A DNA stretch of 50,986 nt from Candidatus Omnitrophota bacterium (GCA_023247275.1 JAHFGT010000007.1:1-50986); one strand, 5' to 3'. Positions 8,684-19,010 are shown, counted from the first letter of the stretch. The notes: a model not told the origin generated them from the sequence alone. Numbers and translations are program-made.

Positions 8684-10245
8684 CCCGCCAGCCAGCAAGG
8701 CTCGTGCTGGCGGTCGCAAGCGCGATCGCGGGGGGGACGCTGGCACTGGCCGGAGTGACGCCAGGCCTGCTTCCAGCGACCACCGAGGTGGTCGCGTTTG
8801 AGCAGCATCTTATCCAGCCGATTACGGCCGATTTCCGGGATGTCGATTTTAGCTCGGCCGTGCAGTTCCTCTCTGAGAATTCCGGGGTGAACATCATTCT
8901 GTCTGAAAAAGCCAAAGCGCTCGGCCGACCCGTGACGGTCCATCTGGTTAATATGCCCTTGCAACGAGCCCTGGAGTATCTGCTGAAAGGTCAGGGGTTG
9001 CTGTATCGGTTCGATGACGAGACGATTTGGGTCGCGACCCGAGATGAGATGGAAGCTGAGCCCATGGAGACCCGCGTGTTCAACCTCAATCAGGGTCCAG
9101 GGCTGTTTGCCGCATTTGAACCGTTGTCCGATATTCGGGAGAGCGTGGCCTTAAAGGCGCCGGGCATTCGGGAGATGACGACGATCAAAGACATCTTGTC
9201 AGAAGTGATTCCTCAGATCGGCAATAGTTCCATGCTGTTGGACGAGCGCAGCGGGTCATTGATCGTGACCCATGTCCCCTACTACATGCAGCAGGTTGCG
9301 CTCCTCCTCAAGCAGCTCGATGTGACACCGCAGCAGGTGCTGATCGAAGCGCGATTCATCGAAGTGACGTTCACGGACACGAATGAGTGGAACTTCGATG
9401 CGCAGCTGACCGGCAATACCGCCCTCACCAAGCGCGATACCACTGACGGGACCAAAGGGTCAGGGTTGCAGCTGTCGAGCTTGGGCGCTTCGCTCTTGCG
9501 CGGCACCAAAACCGATTTCAGCGATTTCGCGAATCAAACCTCTGGCAACGGCCTGAACCTGACGCTGCAGGGGATCCTCACCGGGACGCAATACCAGGCG
9601 GTCCTGCACGCGCTCGCCGAGAATAAGCGGACCAAAACACTCTCTGCGCCCCGGGTCACCACGTTGAATAATCAGACGGCGACCATCAAGGCGGTCACCG
9701 AGTTTGTCTACGCGACCCGGTATGAGGCATCGGTGGTCCGCGAGGACTTGAACAGCGACGGCGATTTCAATGACGTCGTGGGGGGCAAGCGCGAGACACG
9801 GTTCGTGAACGTGCCGCAAGATTTTGTCACGAAGGACTTGGGGATCCTCTTGTATGTGACACCCAGCGTTGGGCAAGACCTGCGCACGATCACCCTGGCC
9901 CTTAAGCCAGAGGTGAGCGAGAAGAAAACGGATGATTCGTTTGGCGGCGAAGTCACCCTGCCACGGTTCACGGCTCGCAACCTGGAGACGAGCATTGTGA
10001 TTGAAAACGGAGAGACCGTGATGTTGGGCGGGCTGATGAAGGACACGGTTGGCAAAACGGTGACCAAGGTGCCGGTTTTCGGATCGCTCCCGATCATTGG
10101 GAAACTGTTCCGCAAAGAAGATGAATCGACAGAGCGTTCCAATCTCTTGATCTTCGTGACCGCGCAGCTGCTAAAACCGACCGGAGCCCGCGTGGCTCGT
10201 GATGCCAATGCCCCGGACACCAGCACGAATCGGACGACTCCGTGA
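8680..10245 (+). CDS. Secretin (GspD/PilQ family), copy 2
   Basis: The 521-residue protein has a signal peptide (residues 1 to about 33), an STN/N0 domain (ITADFRDVDFSSAVQFLSEN), one N1-type domain (SSMLLDERSGSLIVTHVPYY) and a full secretin core. The core motifs are VLIEARFIEVTFTDTNEW, KTLSAPRVTTLNNQTATIK, MLGGLMKDTVGKTVTKVPV and GSLPIIGKLF. It is clearly a paralogue of the preceding gene but lacks the TPR/coiled-coil extension. The same acidic loop is kept: D356-x-N358-x-D360-G-D362-F-N364-D365. Two complete secretins in direct tandem with ATGA coupling are uncommon; they could form a mixed ring or serve two substrates. A GTGA overlap couples it to the next gene. Confidence 0.87.
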   Translation: MTRQPARLVLAVASAIAGGTLALAGVTPGLLPATTEVVAFEQHLIQPITADFRDVDFSSAVQFLSENSGVNIILSEKAKALGRPVTVHLVNMPLQRALEYLLKGQGLLYRFDDETIWVATRDEMEAEPMETRVFNLNQGPGLFAAFEPLSDIRESVALKAPGIREMTTIKDILSEVIPQIGNSSMLLDERSGSLIVTHVPYYMQQVALLLKQLDVTPQQVLIEARFIEVTFTDTNEWNFDAQLTGNTALTKRDTTDGTKGSGLQLSSLGASLLRGTKTDFSDFANQTSGNGLNLTLQGILTGTQYQAVLHALAENKRTKTLSAPRVTTLNNQTATIKAVTEFVYATRYEASVVREDLNSDGDFNDVVGGKRETRFVNVPQDFVTKDLGILLYVTPSVGQDLRTITLALKPEVSEKKTDDSFGGEVTLPRFTARNLETSIVIENGETVMLGGLMKDTVGKTVTKVPVFGSLPIIGKLFRKEDESTERSNLLIFVTAQLLKPTGARVARDANAPDTSTNRTTP

Positions 10246-11147
10246 AACAGAAGATTCCTACCAGGCAGAAGCTATTGACGTCTCGTTCGAACGCCGGCAT
10301 CCACCGGCTGGCGTCGCGAACTACGAAGACCATCGCGCTGGTGATCCCACGCTTTGAAGGGGTGTTTTATTCCTATTTTGCGTTGCAGGTGATCAAGGGG
10401 ATCGGGGTCGCGGCCGAGCGGCTCGGGTATGATCTATTAATCCACATTACGAAGGAACGGTCGGTCGGGATTCCGCCCGCCATTGCTGGCGTGCTGTTTC
10501 TGGATATCTTTGAACATGAACAGTTGGTGGAGCGAAGTGTTGATGAAGGAATCCCAACCGTGGTGCTGAACCACTATGTGGAGGATCTGCCTGTCAGCTG
10601 CGTGGCGATCGACAATCGAACCGCGGCTGAACGGGTCGTGGAATACCTTGCCGGCTTAGGGCATCGGGACATCGCGACGATCACCGGCGACCTCAAGACT
10701 CAAGCCGGGCTGGATCGCCTTGATGGATTCGTCCGGGCGCTGCGCGGCCGGCAATTTCCGGTGAAGGATGCCTATATTCGCCACGCGGATTTCGGCGTGG
10801 CGGCCGCGCGGGAATCCGCCCAAGCGCTGCTGAGTTTGCCTGACCGGCCCTCGGCGATCTTTGCGGCGAGCGATGACATGGCCCTTGAGACCATGGCGGT
10901 CGCGCTGCACCGTGGGCTACGGGTGCCGGAAGATCTGTCCATTGTGGGGTTTGATGATAACCCCATTGCGGCCCATGGTCGTGTCCCGCTGACGACGATG
11001 CGACAGCCGTTGACCGACATGGGGTGCCGTGGATTCGACATGCTCCTGGACCAGGTGAAGAAGAGACGGCAGACCCCGACGAAGCTCTTGCTACCGGCTG
11101 AGCTGATCGAGCGGGAATCGTGCCGACAAACATGGCTGGACCGGTGA
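10242..11147 (+). CDS. LacI/GalR-type ligand-binding protein lacking the DNA-binding head
   Basis: The 301-residue protein matches the periplasmic-binding-protein-like sensor half of LacI/GalR regulators: TIALVIPRFEGVFYSYF, AGVLFLDIFE, GLGHRDIATITGDL, PSAIFAASDDMALETM and DLSIVGFDDNPIAAHGRVPL. A LacI protein normally begins with a helix-turn-helix of about 55-60 residues (consensus TIKDVAxxAGVSxxTVS). Here only about 28 basic residues precede the sensor domain and no such motif is visible. The GTG start overlaps the stop of secretin 2 (GTGA), so it belongs to the secretion operon. It could be a ligand sensor acting by protein contact or a regulator with an unusual basic head. A sugar-like ligand is expected for the fold but cannot be named. 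Confidence 0.82.
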   Translation: MKQKIPTRQKLLTSRSNAGIHRLASRTTKTIALVIPRFEGVFYSYFALQVIKGIGVAAERLGYDLLIHITKERSVGIPPAIAGVLFLDIFEHEQLVERSVDEGIPTVVLNHYVEDLPVSCVAIDNRTAAERVVEYLAGLGHRDIATITGDLKTQAGLDRLDGFVRALRGRQFPVKDAYIRHADFGVAAARESAQALLSLPDRPSAIFAASDDMALETMAVALHRGLRVPEDLSIVGFDDNPIAAHGRVPLTTMRQPLTDMGCRGFDMLLDQVKKRRQTPTKLLLPAELIERESCRQTWLDR

Positions 11148-11148
11148 G

Positions 11149-11246
11149 CCAGACCTCAGACTTCAGGAAAAACCAAATCAGGCCGCAAATGTGATTTGGC
11201 TTTTCCTGATGTCTGGTGTCTCAAGTCTGATGTCTGGTGTCTGGAT
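11149..11246 (+). repeat. CAGAC/GTCTG-type intergenic palindrome
   Basis: The left arm around 11149-11169 (CAGACCTCAGACTTCAGGAA) pairs with a right arm around 11201-11243 that repeats GATGTCTGGTGTCT. A central palindrome CCAAATCA...TGATTTGG lies inside. A related element lies at 29541-29645. It separates the secretion operon from the biotin genes and may also end transcription. Confidence 0.65.
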
Positions 11247-11264
11247 GTGAGGAGGTTTTGAGAG

Positions 11265-12314
11265 ATGACAACTGACCGACCGATCAGAGTAGCGGTCTTA
11301 GGAGCTGGCGGATTGGGCAAGGCGGCTGCTCAGATCATTGGCCTCAAGCGCGAGGTGATCCTGACGGCGATCTGCGACAGTCGAGGAATTGTCTGGTCTG
11401 AGGAGTCGCTGGACACTGATGCGGTCGTGTCTCTCACAGGAGACCTGGTTGACGGGTATCAGGCCCACCAACGGCCCAGGACGACTACAGACCACGGGGG
11501 GGTCACGCTCGCCACGCGGGTTGAGGCTCGGCATTGCGATGATCCGATTGGAGAGATGATCCGGCGGGCCGATGTGTTGGATGGTGTCCTGGTGGCGTTG
11601 CCAAACCTGCCGAACGACTTCATTCCCAGCGTCATTGAACGGTTTGCGACTGGCGGTTCATCGCTGGCATTCGTCGACGTGCTCAAGCGCACCCGAGCCG
11701 TCCAGTACTTGTTCGCCTTGGATTCGCCGGTCAGTCGCTCGCGGAGTGTTGTGCTGACGGGGTGTGGGGCGACGCCAGGGACGCTGGCAGCGGCTGCCGT
11801 GCTGGCCGCCCAATCGTTCGTCGAGGTCGAGAAGGTCGACATCTGGTGGGGAGTGGGAATCGCCAATTGGGAGGCCTATCGCGCGACGATCCGCGAAGAT
11901 ATCGCCCACCTGCCTGGGTATACCGTCGAGCGCGCCAAAGCGATGACCGATTCGGACGTGGATGCGCTGCTGGAGCAGACCAACGGCCGACTGGAACTCC
12001 GGCAGATGGAACACGCCGATGATGTGCTGTTGCAGCGGGTCGGTGTCGTGGATCGTCTGGAGCAGGTGGAGGTGGGCGGGGTGATGGATACGCGGCACGC
12101 CAAAAAACCGGTGTCCACAACGATGACCCTGACCGGAATCACCCATGATGGCCATCGCTCACGTCACACATTTATTCTCGGAGATGAAACAACCATGGCG
12201 GCGAATGTGATCGGTCCGGCACTTGGCTATCTCAAGCGCGCACTCTGGCTGAAAGCCCATGGCCTCTTCGGGGTGTTTGGCTGCACCGAATTCTTGCCGA
12301 TGGTAGTTCGTTAG
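11265..12314 (+). CDS. bioU: Probable BioU, suicide (S)-8-amino-7-oxononanoate aminating enzyme
   Basis: This is a 349-residue Rossmann-fold protein: VAVLGAGGLGKAAA (residues 9-22) is the NAD(P)-binding turn. Its overall look is that of the saccharopine dehydrogenase-like family to which cyanobacterial BioU belongs. BioU replaces BioA: a lysine of the enzyme itself donates the amino group that turns 7-keto-8-aminopelargonate into 7,8-diaminopelargonate, so each enzyme works once. A conserved-looking lysine sits in DVLKRTRA (K141) and is the best candidate for the donor. The strongest support is context: bioF and bioD follow directly, and no bioA is present between them or elsewhere in the window. 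A good ribosome site (GGAGG, 11251-11255) sits 9 bases before the ATG. Alternative: another dehydrogenase of the same fold. Confidence 0.75.
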   Translation: MTTDRPIRVAVLGAGGLGKAAAQIIGLKREVILTAICDSRGIVWSEESLDTDAVVSLTGDLVDGYQAHQRPRTTTDHGGVTLATRVEARHCDDPIGEMIRRADVLDGVLVALPNLPNDFIPSVIERFATGGSSLAFVDVLKRTRAVQYLFALDSPVSRSRSVVLTGCGATPGTLAAAAVLAAQSFVEVEKVDIWWGVGIANWEAYRATIREDIAHLPGYTVERAKAMTDSDVDALLEQTNGRLELRQMEHADDVLLQRVGVVDRLEQVEVGGVMDTRHAKKPVSTTMTLTGITHDGHRSRHTFILGDETTMAANVIGPALGYLKRALWLKAHGLFGVFGCTEFLPMVVR

Positions 12315-12363
12315 CCGCCTGCCGACAACACGTCCGCACTCCGGAACACGTTGCCCGGACCCG

Positions 12364-14405
<2,042 letters not shown>

Positions 14406-14406
14406 G

Positions 14407-14435
14407 TTGACACCCCTAGTGGGCTATGATAGAGT
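14407..14435 (+). promoter_or_regulatory. Sigma70-type promoter, extended -10
   Basis: TTGACA (14407-14412), a 17-base spacer and TAGAGT (14430-14435), with TG one base upstream of the -10 box. It fits transcription of the coiled-coil gene that starts at 14493. Confidence 0.6.
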
Positions 14436-14492
14436 CACGGCAACGTGACGCGCGCTGTCGTCGTTGACACGATGACACAGGAGGAGAACCGC

Positions 14493-15428
14493 ATGCGGAT
14501 GGAGCTCATACGGCCACACACCGCCCAGTTGGTGAGTCGGCGGACGACTCAACCCTTCGACTCGGGCCATGGCCTTTACCGTGGACCCTCGCTCAGGGTT
14601 CCGCCCGGTCTTGGGGGTCGCCGTAGGGCTGCACAAGCTGGTCGGTTGTTGGTGCCGGTGCTCGGCGGGCTGGCGGTCGTCGGCCTGGGTCTTGCGGTTG
14701 GGGCGCTGGTGGTACTCCATCGGCAGGATCAGGCCAGACTCCAGGCAAGAGAAAAAGAACTGCGGGCGGCGATGTCTGAGAATCGCGAGCTGAGCTCGAA
14801 GGTTGATGAGCTGCAGCAGGCGAAGGCTCAAATGGAAGAACAGTTGACCAAGGCCCAGCAGGATCTGACCCAAGCCAAAGAGGGGTTGGCTCACGCATCG
14901 ACCGCGGAGAAGCAGCTGCGGACGGATCTGGATGCCCGAGAACAGGAATTAACCAGGGTGCGCGATGAGCTGAAACAGGCGCAAAGTAGTTCGCAGCAAA
15001 CCACTTCGCAACTGTCTTCTCTGCAGGGTGAGCGAGATCAATTGAAACGCCAATTGGCAGACCTGGACAAGGCCAAGGCGGATCTGGAATCGAAAATCAT
15101 GGAGCTCACCAGCCATCCGACCGTGGAGCTCGAGAAAGTCCGCGTGACGAATGAGCCAACCGATCCTGCCACAGCGCTCCCAATCAGTGCCACAGGGTCC
15201 AGCGATGGACAGGTGGTGGTCGTCAATCGTGAATACGATTTCATCGTCATGAATCTCGGCAAGAACCAAGGCTTGTCCGTCGGGCAGCAGTTTCAAGTCG
15301 TCCGCAATAACCAGGTGCTCGGCACGGTGAAGGTTGAGAAGATTTACGATGAGTTGTCCGCGGCGACCATCTTACCCAACTCTCAGAAGGACAGTATTCG
15401 GGAAGGCGACACCGTCAAAGCGATGTAA
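14493..15428 (+). CDS. Membrane-anchored coiled-coil protein with C-terminal beta domain
   Basis: The 311-residue product has a cytoplasmic basic N-terminus (about 1-50) and one membrane helix near 52-76 (LLVPVLGGLAVVGLGLAVGA). A long heptad-rich coiled coil follows (about 80-200; many E/Q/L/K, e.g. LSSKVDELQQAKAQMEEQL). The small C-terminal beta domain reads FIVMNLGKNQGLSVGQQFQV and IREGDTVKAM, which resembles the S1/flagellar-type hairpin domains of some envelope proteins. The start is set by a strong AGGAGG (14479-14484) eight bases before the ATG. It has its own promoter and terminator, so it is probably monocistronic. Function unknown; a periplasm-spanning scaffold is a reasonable inference. 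Confidence 0.75.
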   Translation: MRMELIRPHTAQLVSRRTTQPFDSGHGLYRGPSLRVPPGLGGRRRAAQAGRLLVPVLGGLAVVGLGLAVGALVVLHRQDQARLQAREKELRAAMSENRELSSKVDELQQAKAQMEEQLTKAQQDLTQAKEGLAHASTAEKQLRTDLDAREQELTRVRDELKQAQSSSQQTTSQLSSLQGERDQLKRQLADLDKAKADLESKIMELTSHPTVELEKVRVTNEPTDPATALPISATGSSDGQVVVVNREYDFIVMNLGKNQGLSVGQQFQVVRNNQVLGTVKVEKIYDELSAATILPNSQKDSIREGDTVKAM

Positions 15429-15461
15429 GCTGGCCGGCAGACGGACAACCTCTGAGAGCTC

Positions 15462-15485
15462 ATCCCCCTGGGTGGGGGATTTTTT
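15462..15485 (+). terminator. Intrinsic terminator after the coiled-coil gene
   Basis: A 7-bp GC-rich stem (ATCCCCC / GGGGGAT) with a 5-base loop is followed directly by five T residues (15481-15485). Confidence 0.9.
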
Positions 15486-15506
15486 GTCATCAGCTCACCG
15501 ACATCT

Positions 15507-16841
15507 ATGGACGCGATTATTGAACCAGTCCGTGCGCTGCACGGGACGGTCACGGTCGGAGCCGATAAGGCGATCTGCCATCGGGCGGTGTTGGCCGCCG
15601 CGCTCAGCGATGGGCGGACCGAGATTCGGCCCTGGCCAGCGGCCGATGATTGTCAACGCACGCTGGAGGTGGTTCAACAGCTGGGTGCTAAGATCACCCG
15701 GTCACCATCGGTCGTCTCGATTGAGGGGTGGGGGCGTCAGGGAATCCAGGTGGCCTCTCCGGAACTGTGTTGCGGCGAATCTGGGACCACACTCCGGTTA
15801 ACCACAGGCGTGTTGGCCGGCCACGCGCTAACCGCCCGGCTTTCCGCCGGTCCGCTGTTGAGCCGCCGTCCGATGCAACGGCTGGCCGTGCCACTGAGGC
15901 AGATGGGGGCTCGACTTGAGGGCGCACCAGGCCCTGGGGAAGAACTGTGTCCACCACTGGTGATCCACGGGCGCCGACCGTTGCGTGCGATCCACTATGC
16001 CATGCCGGTGCCCAGCGCGCAGGTGAAGTCGGCCATCCTCTTGGCCGGCGTGTTCGCCGATGGTCCGACGACGGTCATTGAATCGGTGCCAACACGGGAC
16101 CATACCGAACGGATGCTGCGCCACTGTGGCATCACGGTGACGTGTCGGCCAGGCGCTGTGACCGTGCAGCCAGGGCGAGTGCGAGCGCCTCGTGCACTCG
16201 TGCTGCCTGGGGATTTTTCCAGCGCGGCGTTCTTTCTCGTGGCGGCATGCTGTGTCCCTGGCTCAAGCGTGAGGATCGAATCAGTCAGCCTCAACCCCTC
16301 TCGGACCGGGCTGTTGCGAGTGCTGCAACGCATGGGAGCGCGACTGAATATTCAGACGGTCCACAACGATTGGGAACCGTGTGGCGTGCTGGAGGCTCAT
16401 GCCACATCGCTGTCTGGCGTGACGGTCAGTGCCGATGAAGTTCCTGGTGTGATTGATGAGTTGCCGGTCCTCATGGTCGCCGCGGCGTGTGCGCAGGGTA
16501 TGAGCCGGTTTGAAAGCGTGGGTGAGCTGCGGGTGAAAGAGACCGACCGAATCGCTTCCATGACCGCCGGGCTTCAGCAGCTTGGGGTTCGTCTGCGCGT
16601 ACTCGGCACGGATGTCGTTGAAGTGGAAGGGGGATCGCTCACCGGTAATGTGGTGGAGAGCGCTGGTGATCATCGGACCGCGATGAGTTTAGCGGTTGCG
16701 GCCTTGGTCGCACGCGGGTCCACACGGGTGCGCGGGGCCGAGTGTGTGGCCAAATCGTTTCCGGAGTTTTTTGATTCACTGCGGTCATTGGCAGGCTCGA
16801 CGACGGTAAAAATCGTTGACAACGTAGAAGGGCCTTGCTAG
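15507..16841 (+). CDS. aroA: 3-phosphoshikimate 1-carboxyvinyltransferase (EPSP synthase)
   Basis: AroA joins phosphoenolpyruvate to shikimate-3-phosphate, the sixth step of the chorismate pathway. The 444-residue length is normal. Landmarks are ADKAICHRAVLAAALSDG (substrate loop; most enzymes have a GDKSISHR-like form), CGESGTTLRL, SAGPLLSRRPMQRL, PSAQVKSAILLAG, DELPVLMVAAA, RVKETDRIASM and GDHRTAMSLAVAAL. It follows a terminator closely; no ribosome site stands out. A promoter for the mre genes lies within its last codons. Confidence 0.94.
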   Translation: MDAIIEPVRALHGTVTVGADKAICHRAVLAAALSDGRTEIRPWPAADDCQRTLEVVQQLGAKITRSPSVVSIEGWGRQGIQVASPELCCGESGTTLRLTTGVLAGHALTARLSAGPLLSRRPMQRLAVPLRQMGARLEGAPGPGEELCPPLVIHGRRPLRAIHYAMPVPSAQVKSAILLAGVFADGPTTVIESVPTRDHTERMLRHCGITVTCRPGAVTVQPGRVRAPRALVLPGDFSSAAFFLVAACCVPGSSVRIESVSLNPSRTGLLRVLQRMGARLNIQTVHNDWEPCGVLEAHATSLSGVTVSADEVPGVIDELPVLMVAAACAQGMSRFESVGELRVKETDRIASMTAGLQQLGVRLRVLGTDVVEVEGGSLTGNVVESAGDHRTAMSLAVAALVARGSTRVRGAECVAKSFPEFFDSLRSLAGSTTVKIVDNVEGPC

Positions 16842-16844
16842 GAT
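16816..16844 (+). promoter_or_regulatory. Strong sigma70-type promoter for the mre operon
   Basis: TTGACA (16816-16821), exactly 17 bases, then TAGGAT (16839-16844), preceded by TGC, giving an extended -10. It overlaps the 3' end of aroA and points into the roughly 250-base leader of mreB. Confidence 0.7.
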
Positions 16845-16979
16845 GTCCAAAACCTGCACGGTCACAGGACGTTGCAGCTCCCGCCTGGCGCTCGAAATCG
16901 ACCCCTCGACGCGGGCCCGATTTTCATTCAAGAGATCGGGACAACGCTGGGCCCCTTGTTCGGGGTCGTCCAGAGCGAG

Positions 16980-17057
16980 CCCTTCGACTCGGCTTTCGGC
17001 CTCGCTCAGGGCAAGTGCCGAGCGAAGTCGAGGCACGAGGCAAAGCCGAGTCGAGGG
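16980..17057 (+). repeat. REP-like palindrome in the mreB leader
   Basis: The arms 16980-17004 (CCCTTCGACTCGGCTTT...) and 17036-17057 (...AAAGCCGAGTCGAGGG) are imperfect inverted repeats of about 22 bp. A smaller GCCGAGCGAAGTCGAGG copy lies between them. A related palindrome lies at 29998-30065. The rest of the 258-base gap before mreB shows no coding potential that I can support. Confidence 0.7.
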
Positions 17058-17099
17058 ACGATTGTAGCCACATCGCGTAGGACGTAGCGACACAACCGC

Positions 17100-18182
17100 A
17101 TGCTAAAAACGCTGCTGGCGCGGCTGGCCTCTTCGTTCATCACCTTCTATGGTTTTGTCCTCGGCTTATTCTCCAAAGATATCGCCATCGATCTGGGTAC
17201 GGCCAACAGCCTCGTCTTCGTCAAAGGGCGAGGCATCGTGCTGTGTGAACCCTCAGTCGTGGCGGTACCGCGAGGCTCATCGCGTCCGATCGCGGTGGGC
17301 GACGAGGCCAAGCGAATGATCGGTCGCACCCCAGGCAATATCTCGGCGATCCGGCCGATGAAAGATGGGGTGATCGCTGATTTTGAAGTGACGGAAGAGA
17401 TGCTGCGCTATTTCATTAAGAAGGTCCAGCCGCGTAAGCTCAATAAGCCACTTGTGGTGATCGCCATCCCGTCCGGGATTACCGAAGTGGAAAAGCGGGC
17501 CGTACGGGATTCAGCGTTACGCGCTGGGGCCAGGGAAGTCTACCTGGTGGAGGAACCCAAGGCGGCTGCCATTGGTGTTGGCTTGCCGATCCATGAGCCT
17601 GGCGGTAACATGATCATCGACATCGGTGGCGGCACGACGGAGATGGCGGTGATTTCGCTGGATGGCATCGTGGTGTCGCGGTCCATCCGGATTGCGGGCG
17701 ATGAATTGGATCAGGCCATCATTGAGCATTTGCGCAAAGCGTATAATTTGATGATCGGTGAGCGGACGGCTGAGGAGATCAAGATTCGGATCGGGTCAGC
17801 CTACCCATTGGACGAGGAGCTGACGATGGAAGTTCGCGGACGGGACTTGGTCGCTGGGCTGCCGAAGACGGTGACCATTACGTCGGAAGAGGTTCGCGAA
17901 GCGCTGTCCGAACCAACCCGCGCCATCGTCGAGGCGGCCCGCCTGACCCTCGAGAAAACGCCGCCCGAACTGTCAGCCGACTTGGTGGACCGCGGCATTG
18001 TGTTAGCCGGGGGCGGGTCGTTGCTCCGCGGCATGGATCGCTTGCTGGCTGAAGAAACCGGACTGCCGGTGCATATTGCTGAAAATCCCATGACCGCGGT
18101 GGTGATGGGGGTTGGCAAAGGGCTGGACAATATTCGGTATCTTCGCAATCGGATTGCTTTGACCGCACGTCCTGAAGTATAA
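17100..18182 (+). CDS. mreB: Rod-shape-determining actin homologue MreB
   Basis: MreB polymerises under the inner membrane and guides the elongasome that inserts lateral wall peptidoglycan. The 360-residue protein has [17 protein letters not shown] (phosphate-1), the [14 protein letters not shown] adenosine region, [16 protein letters not shown] (phosphate-2) and [16 protein letters not shown]. It carries about 15 extra residues ahead of the usual start, and the segment [13 protein letters not shown] could act as the membrane-binding helix. The ATG at 17100 has no strong ribosome site. It heads an mreB-mreC-mreD-mrdA-rodA block driven by the promoter at 16816-16844. Confidence 0.95.
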   Translation: MLKTLLARLASSFITFYGFVLGLFSKDIAIDLGTANSLVFVKGRGIVLCEPSVVAVPRGSSRPIAVGDEAKRMIGRTPGNISAIRPMKDGVIADFEVTEEMLRYFIKKVQPRKLNKPLVVIAIPSGITEVEKRAVRDSALRAGAREVYLVEEPKAAAIGVGLPIHEPGGNMIIDIGGGTTEMAVISLDGIVVSRSIRIAGDELDQAIIEHLRKAYNLMIGERTAEEIKIRIGSAYPLDEELTMEVRGRDLVAGLPKTVTITSEEVREALSEPTRAIVEAARLTLEKTPPELSADLVDRGIVLAGGGSLLRGMDRLLAEETGLPVHIAENPMTAVVMGVGKGLDNIRYLRNRIALTARPEV

Positions 18183-18282
18183 GACAGCACCAACGTCGTG
18201 GTGCTGAACGTCAGCGAGTTCCTCGACGAGCCGCTCCGTCTCGCCTGCTCACCGTTCATCGCTCCTTCCGCTCCTGGCGGCT

Positions 18283-19008
18283 GTGACGCTGGGCGCGGGT
18301 GTCTGGTGGCATGACTCCGCGCGCCACCTTGCGTTGTCGGTCGTCCGCTTGCCGTTTACCGTGCTCCGCGCCGCGGTCTCTGTGTTGATCACCTTGCCGC
18401 GCGTGTCGGCCCTCGCGACAGAAAATAGCCTGTTGCGGTCAGAGCTCCTCCAAGGACAGCTCGAAAATGCCCAACTGCGCGAGCTGGTTCGGCACGTGCA
18501 GCAGGCGCAGGTCTTGCTGGAGCATCTGCCGGCAACGCATAGCGTGGTGGCCACGGTAATCGGACGTTCGGTGGTGCCCACTCAGCATACCGTACTGTTG
18601 AACCGGGGCACGCAGGAGGGAATCCGGCTCGATGGCGTCGTGCTGGACTCATCCGGGATCATCGGCCGGGTGGTGGATGTCCGATCGGAGACCGCGCTGG
18701 TCATGTTGCTCACCGATCCGGAGAGTCGTGTTGCTGCGTTAGTCGACCGTACCCGGGAGATGGGGCTGTTGGCCGGTCGTGGCCTGGGAACCTGTGAACT
18801 CATCTATCTGGACGCTGGCGCGGATATTCAAGAAGGCGATCGGGTCGTGACCGCTGGTCTTGGAGGACCGTTTCCGAAGGGGCTAGCCCTTGGCGCGATC
18901 ACCCGAATCGTTCGGGACGAAACTTCAGGCACGGCTTCGGCGACCGTCCAACCGGCGGCTCAGCTTGGACGCGTCGAGGACGTTGTCTGCCTATCGGCTG
19001 CGAATTAG
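18283..19008 (+). CDS. mreC: Rod-shape-determining protein MreC
   Basis: MreC is the bitopic periplasmic scaffold linking MreB/MreD to PBP2 and RodA. The visible 241 residues show the coiled coil (ALATENSLLRSELLQGQLEN) and the two-barrel C-domain (VVATVIGRSVVPTQHTVLLN, GVVLDSSGIIGRVVDVRSE, IQEGDRVVTAGLGGPFPKGL). The GTG at 18283 is the first usual start codon in the open frame, yet it splits the hydrophobic segment LLPLLAAVTLGAGVWW. The frame stays open upstream to 18208 with no ATG, GTG or TTG. The true start may therefore be a rare codon further upstream, such as CTG at 18274. The product ends two bases before mreD. Confidence 0.88.
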   Translation: MTLGAGVWWHDSARHLALSVVRLPFTVLRAAVSVLITLPRVSALATENSLLRSELLQGQLENAQLRELVRHVQQAQVLLEHLPATHSVVATVIGRSVVPTQHTVLLNRGTQEGIRLDGVVLDSSGIIGRVVDVRSETALVMLLTDPESRVAALVDRTREMGLLAGRGLGTCELIYLDAGADIQEGDRVVTAGLGGPFPKGLALGAITRIVRDETSGTASATVQPAAQLGRVEDVVCLSAAN

Positions 19009-19010
19009 CG

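Noticed and set aside
10242..11147. Complete LacI repressor
   Set aside because: The expected helix-turn-helix is missing from the N-terminus, so it is not called a DNA-binding repressor.
16843..17067. Short + strand open frames in the aroA-mreB gap
   Set aside because: The translations are repeat-derived and Arg/Ser-rich with no recognisable domain; the region is better explained as the mreB leader with a REP-like palindrome.
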